Assembly: GCF_030816965.1 (NCBI RefSeq)
Contig: NZ_JAUSYQ010000002.1
Coordinates: 806,001-870,000, forward strand
Source: Streptomyces canus
Lineage (GTDB): Bacteria > Actinomycetota > Actinomycetes > Streptomycetales > Streptomycetaceae
Reading direction: 5' to 3'
DNA length: 64,000 bases
Below are positions 17,618 through 26,346 of this stretch, one piece after another (positions within the stretch are counted from its first letter, which is position 1; every line of letters begins with the position of its first letter). Position numbers and translations under genes: made by a program. The notes beneath the pieces were generated by a model that did no database searches, was not told the origin of the DNA, and saw only the letters and a list, made by a program, of their open reading frames with translations.

Positions 17618-17731
17618 AAGTGTCTAACAGCAAGCATTTCTGTGCACGATCCCAGTTCGGTCGCATCCTGCCCGTGCCGTCCCGCCGCTCGAGCACCCTC
17701 GTGCCGCCCACAGGGGCTTAGAGTCTTGACC

Positions 17732-18757
17732 ATGAACAATGCGGGGGGCCGGCGCAGACCACCGACGATCCACGACGTGGCCCGCGAGGCCGGGGTCTCG
17801 CGGGGCACCGTCTCGCGCGTGCTCAACGGCGGACACTACGTCAGCCCGCCCGCCCTGGAGGCGGTCAACGCCGCCATCCGCAAGACGGGTTACGTCGTCA
17901 ACCGGCACGCCCGCTCGCTGATCACCGGCCGCTCCGACTCGGTCGGCTTCCTGCTCACGGAGCCCCAGGAGCGGTTCTTCGAGGATCCCAACTTCAACGT
18001 GCTGCTGCGCGGCTGCACCCAGGCGCTGGCCGCGCACGACATCCCCCTGCTGCTGATGCTGGCGGGCACCGAGGACGAGCGGCGCCGGATCAAGCGGTTC
18101 ATCACGGCGGGTCACCTCGACGGCGTGCTGCTGGTCACCAGCCACTCCGCCGACCCGGTGGCCGAGGAACTGCACAAGGCAGGCGTGCCCGTCGTGCAGT
18201 GCGGCAAGCCCATGAGGTCCGGCTCCAAGGTGAGCTACGTGGCCGCGGACGACCGCGACGGCGCCCGTGACATGGTCCGCCATCTGCTGTCCCTGGGCCG
18301 CCGCCGGATCGGCATCGTGACCGGCCCGCTGGACTCACCGGGCGGTGTCGACCGTCTCGCCGGCTACAAGGAGGTGCTGGCGGAGGCGGGCGTCGGGATC
18401 GACGAGCGGCTCGTCGTCTCCGGCGACTACAGCCGGGCCGCCGGAGAGGCGGGCACCGAACGGCTGCTGGCGCAGGCTCCGGACCTGGACGCCGTGTTCG
18501 TCGCCTCCGACCTGATGGCGCTGGGCGCCCTGACGGCACTGCGCCGAGCGGGCCGACGGATCCCCGAGGACGTGGCCGTCGGCGGCTTCGACGACTCCAT
18601 CGCCGCGACCGAGGCCACCCCTCCGCTCACCACGATCCGCCAGCCCTACGACCGCATCAGCGCCGAGATGGTGCGGGTGCTGCTGGCCCAGCTGGGTGGA
18701 GAGGATCCGGCAGCGGTGATCCTGCCCACGGAGCTGGTCCGCCGCGAGTCGACCTGA
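17732..18757 (+). CDS. LacI-family transcriptional regulator
   Basis: A 341-residue repressor with an N-terminal helix-turn-helix (residues 12-36, TIHDVAREAGVSRGTVSRVL) and a periplasmic-binding-like sugar sensor domain (about 65-335). It is divergent from the GH42 gene and probably represses it until a galactoside is present. I start at the ATG at 17732; TAGAGT seven bases before it looks like a -10 box for a leaderless transcript. A longer frame from 17558 would only add translated promoter sequence. Confidence 0.93.
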   Translation: MNNAGGRRRPPTIHDVAREAGVSRGTVSRVLNGGHYVSPPALEAVNAAIRKTGYVVNRHARSLITGRSDSVGFLLTEPQERFFEDPNFNVLLRGCTQALAAHDIPLLLMLAGTEDERRRIKRFITAGHLDGVLLVTSHSADPVAEELHKAGVPVVQCGKPMRSGSKVSYVAADDRDGARDMVRHLLSLGRRRIGIVTGPLDSPGGVDRLAGYKEVLAEAGVGIDERLVVSGDYSRAAGEAGTERLLAQAPDLDAVFVASDLMALGALTALRRAGRRIPEDVAVGGFDDSIAATEATPPLTTIRQPYDRISAEMVRVLLAQLGGEDPAAVILPTELVRREST

Positions 18758-19036
18758 GGCAGGGCTTCGGGACGGGCCGGTTGGCCGGCGTTACGAACGG
18801 CAAGGCCGCCGACAGCCGGTTGTGCTCGGTGCGTTCGGGCTGCTCGGCGATGCACTCGTCGGCCCTCCTCCGTCCCACGTCGAGCAGCGGCCGCCGGCAG
18901 GAGCGGGCGGTCCGCGACGGGGCGACCGGATCGGCACGCGCGTGGACGATCGCGCGGTCGGGCCAGCTTGCCTGAGTCGACGACGAGCGTGTCTCAGCCC
19001 CAGCCGACGAGGAGACACACATCCGCTGGGCGTGAG

Positions 19037-19156
19037 AAACCCGGCAGCCAGGTCGGGCTCGGTGAGTTCGTCCACGCCACAGCCTCCTCCGCCACAACCT
19101 CCTCCGCCGCAGCCGCCGTCCACGCCCCAGGCGGCAGCGCCGAGCGCGCCGTACAA
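19037..19156 (-). pseudogene. Possible remnant of a Gly/Cys-rich tail (TIGR04222-like membrane protein)
   Basis: The minus-strand frame reads YGALGAAAWGVDGGC then GGGGCGGGGCGVDEL, resembling the glycine/cysteine-rich C-terminal tail of TIGR04222-type actinobacterial membrane proteins. The membrane domain that should precede it is absent, so this would be a stub. The glycine repeats come from a 15-base DNA repeat, so chance is a serious alternative. Confidence 0.2.
19077..19106. repeat. 15-base tandem repeat
   Basis: CCACAGCCTCCTCCG followed by CCACAACCTCCTCCG, then a decayed third unit (CCGCAGCCGCCGTCC). Confidence 0.7.
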
Positions 19157-19336
19157 GAGAAGGCCGGCCCGACCTGGCGAGTGCGTGCCGGAACGCGCTC
19201 ACGACGACCTGACCCGGCGCCTTCGTTTCCGGCGGGCGGTGACCGATCAGGATCGGAGAAGCGCGCCCGCCCTCCCCCCGCCTAGCGTGAAACCACCGAC
19301 ACGGACCGTCGGGACGACCTCACGAAGGAGCACACC

Positions 19337-19687
19337 ATGACCGCCGGCCTCAAGACGATCATCTACCCCGTCAAGGACCTGACCGCGGCGAAGGCCCTGT
19401 TCAGCGCGCTGCTGGGGGTGGAGCCGTATGCGGATGAGCCGTATTACGTCGGTTTCAAGGACGCGGGACAGGACGTCGGCCTCGACCCGAACGGGCACGC
19501 CCGGGGCATGACCGGCCCGGTGCCGTACTGGCACGTCGACGACATCCGGGCGACGCTCGCGGCGCTGGTGGCAGCCGGTGCCGAGACGCTCCAGGACGTC
19601 CAGGACGTCGGCGGCGGCAAGCTGATCGCCTTCGTCAAGGACGCGGACGGCAACCTGGTCGGGATCACCCAGGATCCGCAGACCTGA
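19337..19687 (+). CDS. VOC-superfamily (glyoxalase/bleomycin-resistance-like) protein
   Basis: A 116-residue single-domain protein of the vicinal oxygen chelate fold, with the pattern PVKDLTAAKALFSALLGVEPY at the start (split here as family-typical helix) and the C-terminal strand KDADGNLVGITQ. Such proteins bind a metal and act on thiol adducts, aromatic rings or drugs; nothing here fixes the substrate. AAGGAG lies eight bases before the ATG. A MarR gene follows after 67 bases, possibly functionally linked. Confidence 0.88.
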   Translation: MTAGLKTIIYPVKDLTAAKALFSALLGVEPYADEPYYVGFKDAGQDVGLDPNGHARGMTGPVPYWHVDDIRATLAALVAAGAETLQDVQDVGGGKLIAFVKDADGNLVGITQDPQT

Positions 19688-19708
19688 ACCGTTTGTTTGC
19701 GCATGCAC

Positions 19709-19726
19709 TAGTTGCACATACAACAA
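19709..19726. promoter_or_regulatory. Putative MarR operator
   Basis: TAGTTG-cacata-CAACAA, a near-perfect inverted repeat of the TAGTTG/CAACTA kind used by many MarR proteins. It ends about 17 bases before the TACCGT -10 box of the MarR gene, so it covers the -35 region and fits autorepression. Confidence 0.5.
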
Positions 19727-19754
19727 TCGGACCCATCGGTGTTACCGTGCATGT

Positions 19755-20144
19755 ATGGCGGTGAACACGGTCTCGACCGGCCTCGAGGAACGGTGGCGGG
19801 ACATCCTGGCGGTGCACGCGCGCACGATGTGCGAGATCGACCGCGTGCTGCACCCGCACGGGCTGGGAGCGAGCGATTTCGAGGTGCTCGACATCCTCGC
19901 CACCGAGTCGCCCCGGGAGGGCGACCAGTGCAGGGTGCAGAACCTCGTCGGGCGGGTGCATCTGAGCCAGAGCGCGCTGTCCCGGCTGATCGGCCGCCTG
20001 GAGAAGGACGGCCTGGTGGAGCGGTCCATGTGCGTGGAGGACCGGCGGGGTGTGTGGGTGTCCCTCACCCGCAAGGGCCGTGACCTGCACGCCGAGGTGC
20101 TGCCACTGCAGCGCGAAGTGCTGGCGAAGATGCTCGACGGCTAG
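19755..20144 (+). CDS. MarR-family transcriptional regulator
   Basis: A 129-residue winged-helix repressor. The recognition region is RVHLSQSALSRLIGRLEKDGLV near residue 60 (two halves of the helix-turn-helix), followed by the wing EDRRGVWVSLT. TACCGT at 19743-19748 is six bases before the ATG, so translation probably starts on a leaderless mRNA. Likely targets are itself and perhaps the hydrolase that follows 38 bases later. Confidence 0.9.
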   Translation: MAVNTVSTGLEERWRDILAVHARTMCEIDRVLHPHGLGASDFEVLDILATESPREGDQCRVQNLVGRVHLSQSALSRLIGRLEKDGLVERSMCVEDRRGVWVSLTRKGRDLHAEVLPLQREVLAKMLDG

Positions 20145-20182
20145 GGACGCCTGCATGGTGACCGAAGACGCGGGCCTCGCGC

Positions 20183-21085
20183 ATGCGTGACGGAGAGAGC
20201 GCATCGCAGATCACCGAGCACCAGGTGACGGCTCCCTGGGAAGGGGTCCTGCTGGAGCCGGCCGCGGGCAGCGGCGCCGGGGTCCTGGTCCTGGCGGGGT
20301 CGAGTGGTCGTGTCGACCGGCGGCGAGCGCGGCTTCTGGCTCAGCAGGGCCTTGTCGCTCTGGCCATACGCTGGTTCGGCGGACCCGGCCAGTCGGCCGG
20401 GATCTGCGAGATCCCCCTGGAGACATTCGTCGCGGGAGTGGATCTGCTGCGGTCTCGCGGAGTGGAGCGCGTCGGCGTACTCGGCGTGTCCAAGGGCGCC
20501 GAGGCCGCGCTGCTCACGGCGGTGCACGAGCCGCTCGTGGACGTGGTGGTCGCCGTGTCGCCGACCGCCCTGGTCTGGTGCAACGTCGGACCCGGTCTTG
20601 ACGGTCGCCGGCATCCGTATCGCTCCTCCTGGACCTGGCGGGGGCAGCCGCTGCCTTTCGTGCCCATGGACGACTCCTGGCGCCCGGCGGAGCGGGCCGA
20701 CGGCCCGGTGGCCATCAGCGGGTGGTACGACCTCAGCGAGCGGACCTTCGCCGCGCACCTGGACGCCGCCGCGATTCCGGTCGAGCGGGCGCGCGCCGAC
20801 GTGCTGCTCATCGCCGGTGGTGATGACGCCATGTGGCCCTCCCTGCGGTATGCCGAACAACTGGCCGCACGACGCCGCGCGGCCGGAGGCTCCGTCCATC
20901 TGCTCACGCACGACGACGCAGGGCACCGCCCGCGTTTCCCCGGCGAAGGTCCCGCCGAGCCCTCGCCGACATTCCGCTACGGGGGGACACCCCGCGCCGA
21001 TGCCTCGCTCGGCGAGCTGGCCTGGGCACCCGTCGTCGACGCCCTCCGCCCCCCGGGGGCGGCGCCGGTCGATCAGGGCAACTGA
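20183..21085 (+). CDS. Alpha/beta hydrolase of the BAAT/acyl-CoA thioester hydrolase C-terminal family
   Basis: A 300-residue alpha/beta hydrolase resembling the C-terminal domain of bile-acid-CoA:amino acid N-acyltransferase/acyl-CoA thioesterases. The nucleophile is S103 in GVSKGAE, the acid is in GGDDAMW near residue 213, and the histidine in HDDAGHRPRF near 247. The N-terminal acyl-CoA thioesterase domain of the animal enzymes is missing, as in most bacterial members. It follows the MarR gene on the same strand and is convergent with the LysR gene. Substrate unknown. Confidence 0.8.
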   Translation: MRDGESASQITEHQVTAPWEGVLLEPAAGSGAGVLVLAGSSGRVDRRRARLLAQQGLVALAIRWFGGPGQSAGICEIPLETFVAGVDLLRSRGVERVGVLGVSKGAEAALLTAVHEPLVDVVVAVSPTALVWCNVGPGLDGRRHPYRSSWTWRGQPLPFVPMDDSWRPAERADGPVAISGWYDLSERTFAAHLDAAAIPVERARADVLLIAGGDDAMWPSLRYAEQLAARRRAAGGSVHLLTHDDAGHRPRFPGEGPAEPSPTFRYGGTPRADASLGELAWAPVVDALRPPGAAPVDQGN

Positions 21086-21109
21086 CCGGCGGGGCGCGGG
21101 AAACGCACC

Positions 21110-21958
21110 CTACGCCAGCAACTCCCGTACGGCGGCGAAGGCCGCCTCGACGGTTGCCGGGTCCGCGCCCGGGCGGGCGAGCGCGCTCATGGGGATCGGG
21201 GTGACCTCGGGCAGACCCTCGTAGGGAGTCAGCCCGTCGGGGGCGGGGCCGACCGCCGCCAGCAGCGCCACTCCCTGCCCCGTACGGGCGATGTCCAGGA
21301 CGCCCGCCAGATAGCCGGCGTCCCCGACGACGGTGGCGGGCACTCCTCGCGCGGCCAGGGTCGCGATGGCCCGGCGGCGGATCGCGCACGGGTCCTCGAT
21401 GGCCACCAGCGGCACCGGAGCGGGCGCCCGCGGCGGCTCCCAGCCGGGCACGGCGTGCCAGGTCAGCGGTAGTCCGCCGACGCGGGTGCCCTCGGTCGCG
21501 GCGGCCTCGGTGACGTACACCGCGACATCCACGCTTCCGCGCTCCACGGCCTCCACGAGCCGTGCGGAGCGGTCGATGCGGAAGCGGACCCGGCAGCCGG
21601 GCCGTACCGCCTCGACAGCGGCGGTCAGCCGGGGCAGGAACTGGTCGGCGGCGTGCTCGGTGGAACCGATCGTGACCGTGTCGCCGTCGGCACCGAGGAG
21701 TGTGCGTACGGCCTCGTCGTGGACGGCGATGATCCGACGGGCCTGTTCGAGCAGCAGGCGCCCCTCGGCGGTGAAACGGGTGCCGCGTCCCTCGCGCTCC
21801 ACGACGGGCCGCCCCAGGATTTTCTCCAGTTTGCGCACGTGCTGGCTGACGGCGGACTGGCTCAGGGTCAGGGCCAGGGCGGCGCGGTGGAAGCCGCCAC
21901 AGTCGGCTATCGCGGTCAGGCTGCGCAGGGCCACGATGTCCAGGACGGGTTGGGGCAT
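21110..21958 (-). CDS. LysR-family transcriptional regulator
   Basis: A 282-residue LysR regulator with an N-terminal helix-turn-helix (residues 5-60; SQSAVSQHVRKLE) and a substrate-binding domain (about 90-280). It is divergent from the organosulfur-type operon at 22-31 kb and is the likely activator of it, as Cbl/CysB are in enterobacteria (analogy). TAGGGT six bases before the ATG suggests a leaderless mRNA. An inverted repeat with arms CATCGA/TCGATG (21983-22013) covers its upstream region. Confidence 0.9.
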   Translation of the reverse strand: MPQPVLDIVALRSLTAIADCGGFHRAALALTLSQSAVSQHVRKLEKILGRPVVEREGRGTRFTAEGRLLLEQARRIIAVHDEAVRTLLGADGDTVTIGSTEHAADQFLPRLTAAVEAVRPGCRVRFRIDRSARLVEAVERGSVDVAVYVTEAAATEGTRVGGLPLTWHAVPGWEPPRAPAPVPLVAIEDPCAIRRRAIATLAARGVPATVVGDAGYLAGVLDIARTGQGVALLAAVGPAPDGLTPYEGLPEVTPIPMSALARPGADPATVEAAFAAVRELLA

Positions 21959-21982
21959 GCCGCGACCCTAGCCGCTCGGCGC

Positions 21983-22013
21983 CATCGATCGCGATCCCTG
22001 ATCGGTTTCGATG
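21983..22013. promoter_or_regulatory. Candidate LysR-binding dyad
   Basis: Arms CATCGA and TCGATG 19 bases apart, with an inner GATCGCGATC palindrome beside the left arm. It lies between the LysR start and the divergent leader-peptide promoter. Confidence 0.4.
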
Positions 22014-22061
22014 CGGAATCGTCGTTGGACGCGGTGCGTCACGGCCGGTCATGATGAACGC

Positions 22062-22148
22062 ATGTTGCACGCGACCGCTACCGCTGCCCTTCTGACGCAG
22101 CGCCGAGTCATCGACTTCGGCGTGGCGTGCAGCGCGCGCTGTCGCTGA
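22062..22148 (+). CDS. Cysteine-containing leader peptide of the organosulfur operon
   Basis: A 28-codon frame beginning MLHATATAALLTQ and ending VIDFGVACSARCR before TGA. It resembles the short 'putative leader peptides' found before sulfonate-transport and cysteine-related operons in Streptomyces, which end in an Arg-rich/Asp then Cys-rich stretch. Related leaderless cysteine-rich uORFs in mycobacteria act as cysteine-responsive attenuators. There is no ribosome site; a CATGAT box ends six bases before the ATG, consistent with a leaderless start. The main operon starts 126 bases further on. Confidence 0.75.
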   Translation: MLHATATAALLTQRRVIDFGVACSARCR

Positions 22149-22274
22149 TCTTCCGCAACCCCTCCTCGCGGTCCGAGTCGACCGCTCTCTCCTCACGCTG
22201 ACACGTGACAGCCGTCTCCGGCTGCTCCTTTCCGTACGGATGCCCCCTGCCCTGAAACGGGAGCTGACCCCCTC

Positions 22275-22970
22275 ATGCCCTCACCCTTCTCCTGGGACGA
22301 ACCCGAAGGTCTCGCGGCGCGCGGCACCCTGATCGTGCTGGCCGGCCGTGGCGAACACGGCGGTGTGTACGAGCGTTTCGGCCGCCGGCTCGCCTTCGAC
22401 GCCTACCGGGTCCGCGCCCTCGGTGACGCGTCCGCCGATCCGGCCGTGCTCGACGAGGCGGCCAAGCTCCTCGCCGACGAGTCGCTGCCCGGCCCGAAGG
22501 TACTGGTCGGCTCCGACACCGGCGCGCTGTACGCCGCCCGGTTGGCCGCCGAGCGGACGCCCGGCGCCGACGCCCTGATCCTCGTCGGTCTGCCCACCTC
22601 CCCCTGGACGGCAGGGAGCTGGGAGGCCGAGCTCGAGGTCCGTACCGGCTGCCCCACCCACCAGGGGCGCCTCGCGAACGACCCGCACTTCCGGCGGGGC
22701 GCCCTCGACTCGGCCCCCGAACTGCCCGAACTCCACCTCGACCGCGTTCAGATCCCCGTCCTGGCGCTGCACGGCAAGGACGACACGGTGAGCCCGGTCG
22801 ACGAGGCCCTCGCCGCGTACGCGGGTGTCCGGACGGTCCTGTTCAACGGTGGCCGGCACGACGTCCTCAACGACGCCCTGCACCGCACCGCCGCCGCCAC
22901 GGTCGTCCTCTTCCTGGAGCGGCTGCGCCTGTCTCCCGAACTTCCGCCGATCGCCGAGGAGCGGGCATGA
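22275..22970 (+). CDS. Alpha/beta hydrolase, first gene of the organosulfur-type operon
   Basis: A 231-residue alpha/beta hydrolase fold protein. The likely nucleophile is the serine of VGSDTGA near residue 77, the acid lies in HGKDDTVSP and the histidine in GGRHDVLND near 196. The GxSxG elbow is atypical (G-S-D-T-G), so catalysis is probable but not certain. It overlaps the rhodanese gene by four bases (ATGA), so it belongs to the same pathway, perhaps hydrolysing an ester or thioester of the sulfur compound. Confidence 0.8.
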   Translation: MPSPFSWDEPEGLAARGTLIVLAGRGEHGGVYERFGRRLAFDAYRVRALGDASADPAVLDEAAKLLADESLPGPKVLVGSDTGALYAARLAAERTPGADALILVGLPTSPWTAGSWEAELEVRTGCPTHQGRLANDPHFRRGALDSAPELPELHLDRVQIPVLALHGKDDTVSPVDEALAAYAGVRTVLFNGGRHDVLNDALHRTAAATVVLFLERLRLSPELPPIAEERA

Positions 22971-23806
22971 CCGTCACGACCACCGTCGCGGAGCTCCGCG
23001 AGCAGCTCGCCTCCGCCACTCCCCCGACCCTGCTGGACGTGCGCTGGGCGCTCGGCGATCCGCACGGACGCGAGCACTACGCCGAGGGACACATCCCGGG
23101 CGCCGTCTACGTCGACCTGGACACGGAACTCGCCTCCGCCCCGAGCCCCGAGGGCGGCCGGCATCCGCTGCCCGCGCTCGGGGACCTTCAGGAGGCGGCG
23201 CGTGGATGGGGCGTCCGGGAGGACCGACCGGTCGTCGTCTACGACGACTTGGGCAACACGGCCGCCGCCCGCGCCTGGTGGCTCCTGCGGCACGCGGGGC
23301 TCGACCGGGTGACGCTGCTCGACGGGGCACTCAGCGCCTGGCGGGCCGCCGGACTGCCCCTGGAGTCAGGGCTTCCGGCGGATCCGTCGCCGGGTGACGT
23401 CGTCCTGCGAGCGGGCGCGCTCCCCGTTCTCGACGCGGACGAAGCCGCCGAACTCCCCTTGTCCGGGCTCCTCCTGGACGCACGGGCGGGCGAGCGGTAC
23501 CGCGGAGAGGTGGAGCCGGTCGACCCGCGCGCGGGTCACATCCCGGGCGCCGTGTCCGCGCCGACCGGGGAGAACCTCGCCGCGGACGGCACCTTCCTGC
23601 CGGCCGAGGAGCTCCGGAAGCGGTTCGAGGAGCTGGGTGCCGGTACGGCGGACCGGATCGGCGTGTACTGCGGCTCGGGCGTCACCGCCGCCCATCAGAT
23701 CGCCGCACTGGAGATCGCCGGGTTCGAGGCGGTCCTCTTCCCCGGTTCCTGGTCCGCGTGGTCCGCCGACCCGGACCGTCCGGCCACGAAGGGAGGCCGG
23801 CCATGA
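22967..23806 (+). CDS. Tandem-domain sulfurtransferase (rhodanese/SseA type)
   Basis: A 279-residue protein with two rhodanese domains (about 5-135 and 150-275). The C-terminal domain has the active-site loop CGSGVTA with C235. The N-terminal domain has YDDLGN where the cysteine would be and is inactive, as usual. It transfers sulfane sulfur, for example from thiosulfate or mercaptopyruvate. Between a hydrolase and a sulfonate-type importer, it suggests handling of sulfur released from an organic substrate. Confidence 0.92.
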   Translation: MTVTTTVAELREQLASATPPTLLDVRWALGDPHGREHYAEGHIPGAVYVDLDTELASAPSPEGGRHPLPALGDLQEAARGWGVREDRPVVVYDDLGNTAAARAWWLLRHAGLDRVTLLDGALSAWRAAGLPLESGLPADPSPGDVVLRAGALPVLDADEAAELPLSGLLLDARAGERYRGEVEPVDPRAGHIPGAVSAPTGENLAADGTFLPAEELRKRFEELGAGTADRIGVYCGSGVTAAHQIAALEIAGFEAVLFPGSWSAWSADPDRPATKGGRP

Positions 23807-24657
23807 CGACACATTCGCCGGCACTGCCGACCACCTTGGACAAGCCCGCCCGGATCACCATCCGCGGGACCACGAAGACGGGCGGCCGTGTCACGATCCC
23901 CCGTTCCGTGCGGAGGGCCGCGGGCCCCGTGGGTCTTGTCCTGCTCTGGTTCCTCACCTCGGCCACCGGGGTCCTCCCGGAGTCCGTCCTGGCCTCGCCG
24001 GTCGACGTGCTGAACCAGGCTGTGGAGCTGACCAGGAACGGCGAACTCCCCAGCGCCATAGCCGCGTCGGGCCGCCGCGCGGCGACCGGCTTCCTCATCG
24101 GTGCGACGATCGCGCTGAGCCTGTCCCTGCTCGCCGGGCTGTTCCGGCTCGGCGAGGACGTCATCGACTCCTCGATGGGCATGTTCCGGGCGATCCCGTG
24201 GGTGGGTCTGATCCCGCTGTTCATCGTGTGGTTCGGTATCGAGGAGACGCCGAAGATCGCCCTCGTCGCGCTCGGCGTGACGTATCCGCTGTACTTCAAC
24301 ATCTACGGCGGCATCCGCTCCACCGACTCCCAACTCGTCGAGGCCGCACGGATGATGGGGCTCGGCAGGCTTGGTCTGATCAGGTACGTGATCCTGCCGA
24401 GCGCGCTGCCCGGCGCCCTCGTGGGGCTCCGGTACGCGCTGTCCACCGCCTGGCTGGCGCTGGTCTTCGCCGAGCAGATCAACGCGGACGCGGGGCTCGG
24501 CTATCTGATGAGCAACGCCCAGCAGTACTTCCGTACGGACGTCATCGTGCTCTGCCTCGTCGTGTACGCGCTGCTCGGACTCGCCTGCGACTTCGCCGTA
24601 CGGATCCTTTCGCGCCGCCTGCTGACCTGGCGGGCCAACTTCGAGGGTGAGGCGTAG
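23803..24657 (+). CDS. ssuC: ABC transporter permease (sulfonate/nitrate/taurine type)
   Basis: A 284-residue permease of the SsuC/TauC family with about six helices and the EAA loop region TDSQLVEAARMMGLGRL. The ATG at 23803 has GGGAGG upstream and overlaps the rhodanese stop (ATGA). A hydrophilic N-terminus of about 45 residues precedes the first helix, as in actinobacterial members. It pairs with the ATPase and binding protein that follow. The symbol refers to family; alkanesulfonate specificity is inferred. Confidence 0.9.
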   Translation: MTTHSPALPTTLDKPARITIRGTTKTGGRVTIPRSVRRAAGPVGLVLLWFLTSATGVLPESVLASPVDVLNQAVELTRNGELPSAIAASGRRAATGFLIGATIALSLSLLAGLFRLGEDVIDSSMGMFRAIPWVGLIPLFIVWFGIEETPKIALVALGVTYPLYFNIYGGIRSTDSQLVEAARMMGLGRLGLIRYVILPSALPGALVGLRYALSTAWLALVFAEQINADAGLGYLMSNAQQYFRTDVIVLCLVVYALLGLACDFAVRILSRRLLTWRANFEGEA

Positions 24658-24659
24658 AC

Positions 24660-25376
24660 ATGGCCGACAGTGTGGAGATACGGGGGCTTTCGCGGGCCTT
24701 CGACGGCAACACCGTGCTGCACGCACTCGATCTCGACATCCGGGACGGCGAGTTCGTGGCCCTGCTCGGCCACAGCGGGTGCGGAAAGTCGACGCTGCTC
24801 AGGATCCTCGCCGGGCTCGACGAGGAGATCGGCGGCGAGGTCACCGTGCCCGCCCGCCGCAGTGCCGCCTTCCAGTCGCCGAGGCTGCTGCCGTGGCTGA
24901 AGGTGTGGCGCAACGTCGTCCTCGGGCTGCCGGGGCGTCCGGACCGTGCCCTGGCCGAGCGGGCCCTCGCCGAGGTCGGCATCGCCGACCGGGCCTCCGT
25001 GTGGCCCAAAACGCTCTCCGGGGGCCAGGCCCAGCGCGTCTCCCTGGCTCGCGCTCTGGTCCGCGAGCCGGAACTGCTGCTCCTGGACGAGCCGTTCGGC
25101 GCCCTCGACGCCCTCACCCGGGGCCGGGTGCAGCAGCTGGTGGCCGAGCTGTGGCAGCGGCACGGCTGCGCGATCCTCCTGGTCACCCATGACGTGGAGG
25201 AGGCACTGCTGCTCGCCGACCGGGTGCTGGTGATGGACGAGGGCCGCATCGCCCACGAGCTCACCGTCGACCTGCCCCGCCCCCGTGACCTGACCGCCCC
25301 CGAGTTCGTCACCCTGCGCGCCCGCCTCCTGAACTGGCTCGGCGTGACCCGTACGTTGGAAGGAACCTCCTCGTGA
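24660..25376 (+). CDS. ssuB: ABC transporter ATP-binding protein (sulfonate type)
   Basis: A 238-residue ATPase of the SsuB/TauB family with Walker A GHSGCGKST (37-45), signature LSGGQAQRVSLARAL near 119, Walker B LLLLDEPFGALDA and the H-loop histidine in LLVTHDVEEA. It has the short Q-loop spacing of this family (AAFQSPRLLPWL). Its stop overlaps the GTG start of the binding protein. Confidence 0.93.
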   Translation: MADSVEIRGLSRAFDGNTVLHALDLDIRDGEFVALLGHSGCGKSTLLRILAGLDEEIGGEVTVPARRSAAFQSPRLLPWLKVWRNVVLGLPGRPDRALAERALAEVGIADRASVWPKTLSGGQAQRVSLARALVREPELLLLDEPFGALDALTRGRVQQLVAELWQRHGCAILLVTHDVEEALLLADRVLVMDEGRIAHELTVDLPRPRDLTAPEFVTLRARLLNWLGVTRTLEGTSS

Positions 25377-26338
25377 TCCGCAGAATCGCGGCCGCCGCAC
25401 TGAGTTTCTCCGCCCTGCTGGCGCTGACCGGCTGCGGCGCGGACTCCTCGGCGGACGCCTCGTCGAAGGACGGCACCCTCGTCATCGGCGACCAGGCCAA
25501 GACCCTCCAGACCATCGTCGCCGCCTCCGATGCCCTCAAGGGCGCCAAGTACAAGGTGAAGTGGGCCGAGTTCGAGGGCGCCGCCCCGCTCTACCAGGCC
25601 GTGCAGGCGGGCGCTGCCGACACGACGTACTCCGCGGATCTCCCCGCCCTCCAGGCGCTCAGCGGTGGGGTGAAGTTCAAGAACGTGGCCGCCCTGAAGA
25701 ACGACGGCCGGCATGTCGGCATCGTGGTGGGCAAGGGCTCCGGCATCGACAGCGTCAAGGACCTCAAGGGTCAGAAGGTCGTGGTGTCCTCGGCAAAGGG
25801 CAGCATCGCCGAGTACCTGCTGGCCAATGTGCTCGAGCAGAACGGGCTCAGCTACTCGGACGTGAAGGTGCAGTACCTGCTGCCGACCGACGCGCAGGCC
25901 GCCTTCGCCTCCGGGAAGATCAAGGCCTGGGCGACCTTCGGCGTCTACCAGGCCGTCGGCCTGGAGCAGGGCGGCAAGCTGCTCGTGGACGGCGCCGACG
26001 GCCGGGTCAGCGGTTACGGCTTCGTCGGCGCCTCCGACCAGGCCCTCGCCGACCCTTCGAAGAAGGCCGCGCTCGCCGACTTCCTCAGGCGGCTCGGTAC
26101 CGCCCTGGAATGGACCAGCACCCACCAGGACGCCTACGCCAAGGCCATCGAGGCGCGCAACGGCGCCGACGCCTCCGTCGCGAGGACGCTGGCCTCGGCG
26201 GCGTACGGCAAGGTCCTGCCGATCACCGACGACGTGAACAAGACCGTCCAGGACGTGGCCGACCTGATGAACGGCATCGGCGTTCTGGAGCCGAACGTGG
26301 ACGTGGCGAAGTCGGCCGACACGTCTCTTCTCAACTAG
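25373..26338 (+). CDS. Aliphatic-sulfonate-type ABC substrate-binding lipoprotein
   Basis: A 321-residue family member of SsuA/TauA-like binding proteins. The N-terminus is a lipoprotein signal with lipobox LTGC (Cys about residue 22). Family blocks are LKGQKVVVSSAKGSIAEYLL and DAQAAFASGKIKAWATFG. It starts at a GTG at 25373 (GTGA overlap with the ATPase, GGAAGGAAC upstream). A second binding protein occurs later in the same operon, so two ligands may share one permease. Confidence 0.9.
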   Translation: MIRRIAAAALSFSALLALTGCGADSSADASSKDGTLVIGDQAKTLQTIVAASDALKGAKYKVKWAEFEGAAPLYQAVQAGAADTTYSADLPALQALSGGVKFKNVAALKNDGRHVGIVVGKGSGIDSVKDLKGQKVVVSSAKGSIAEYLLANVLEQNGLSYSDVKVQYLLPTDAQAAFASGKIKAWATFGVYQAVGLEQGGKLLVDGADGRVSGYGFVGASDQALADPSKKAALADFLRRLGTALEWTSTHQDAYAKAIEARNGADASVARTLASAAYGKVLPITDDVNKTVQDVADLMNGIGVLEPNVDVAKSADTSLLN

Positions 26339-26346
26339 GAGCCCTC

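Larger units (their letters stand above)
18758..19336. other. 579-base intergenic stretch
   Basis: No intact gene is supportable. The only structured parts are a 15-base tandem repeat (19077-19106) and a minus-strand frame with Gly/Cys-rich coding (19037-19156). The promoter of the VOC gene must lie in the last 100 bases; the ribosome site AAGGAG is seen before 19337. Confidence 0.5.

Noticed and set aside
14442..17627. A plus-strand open frame of about 1060 codons opposite the beta-galactosidase gene
   Set aside because: It is a shadow of the GH42 gene in very GC-rich DNA: composition is Arg/Gly/Val-rich, no ribosome site, no domain, and the opposite strand has a complete known enzyme.
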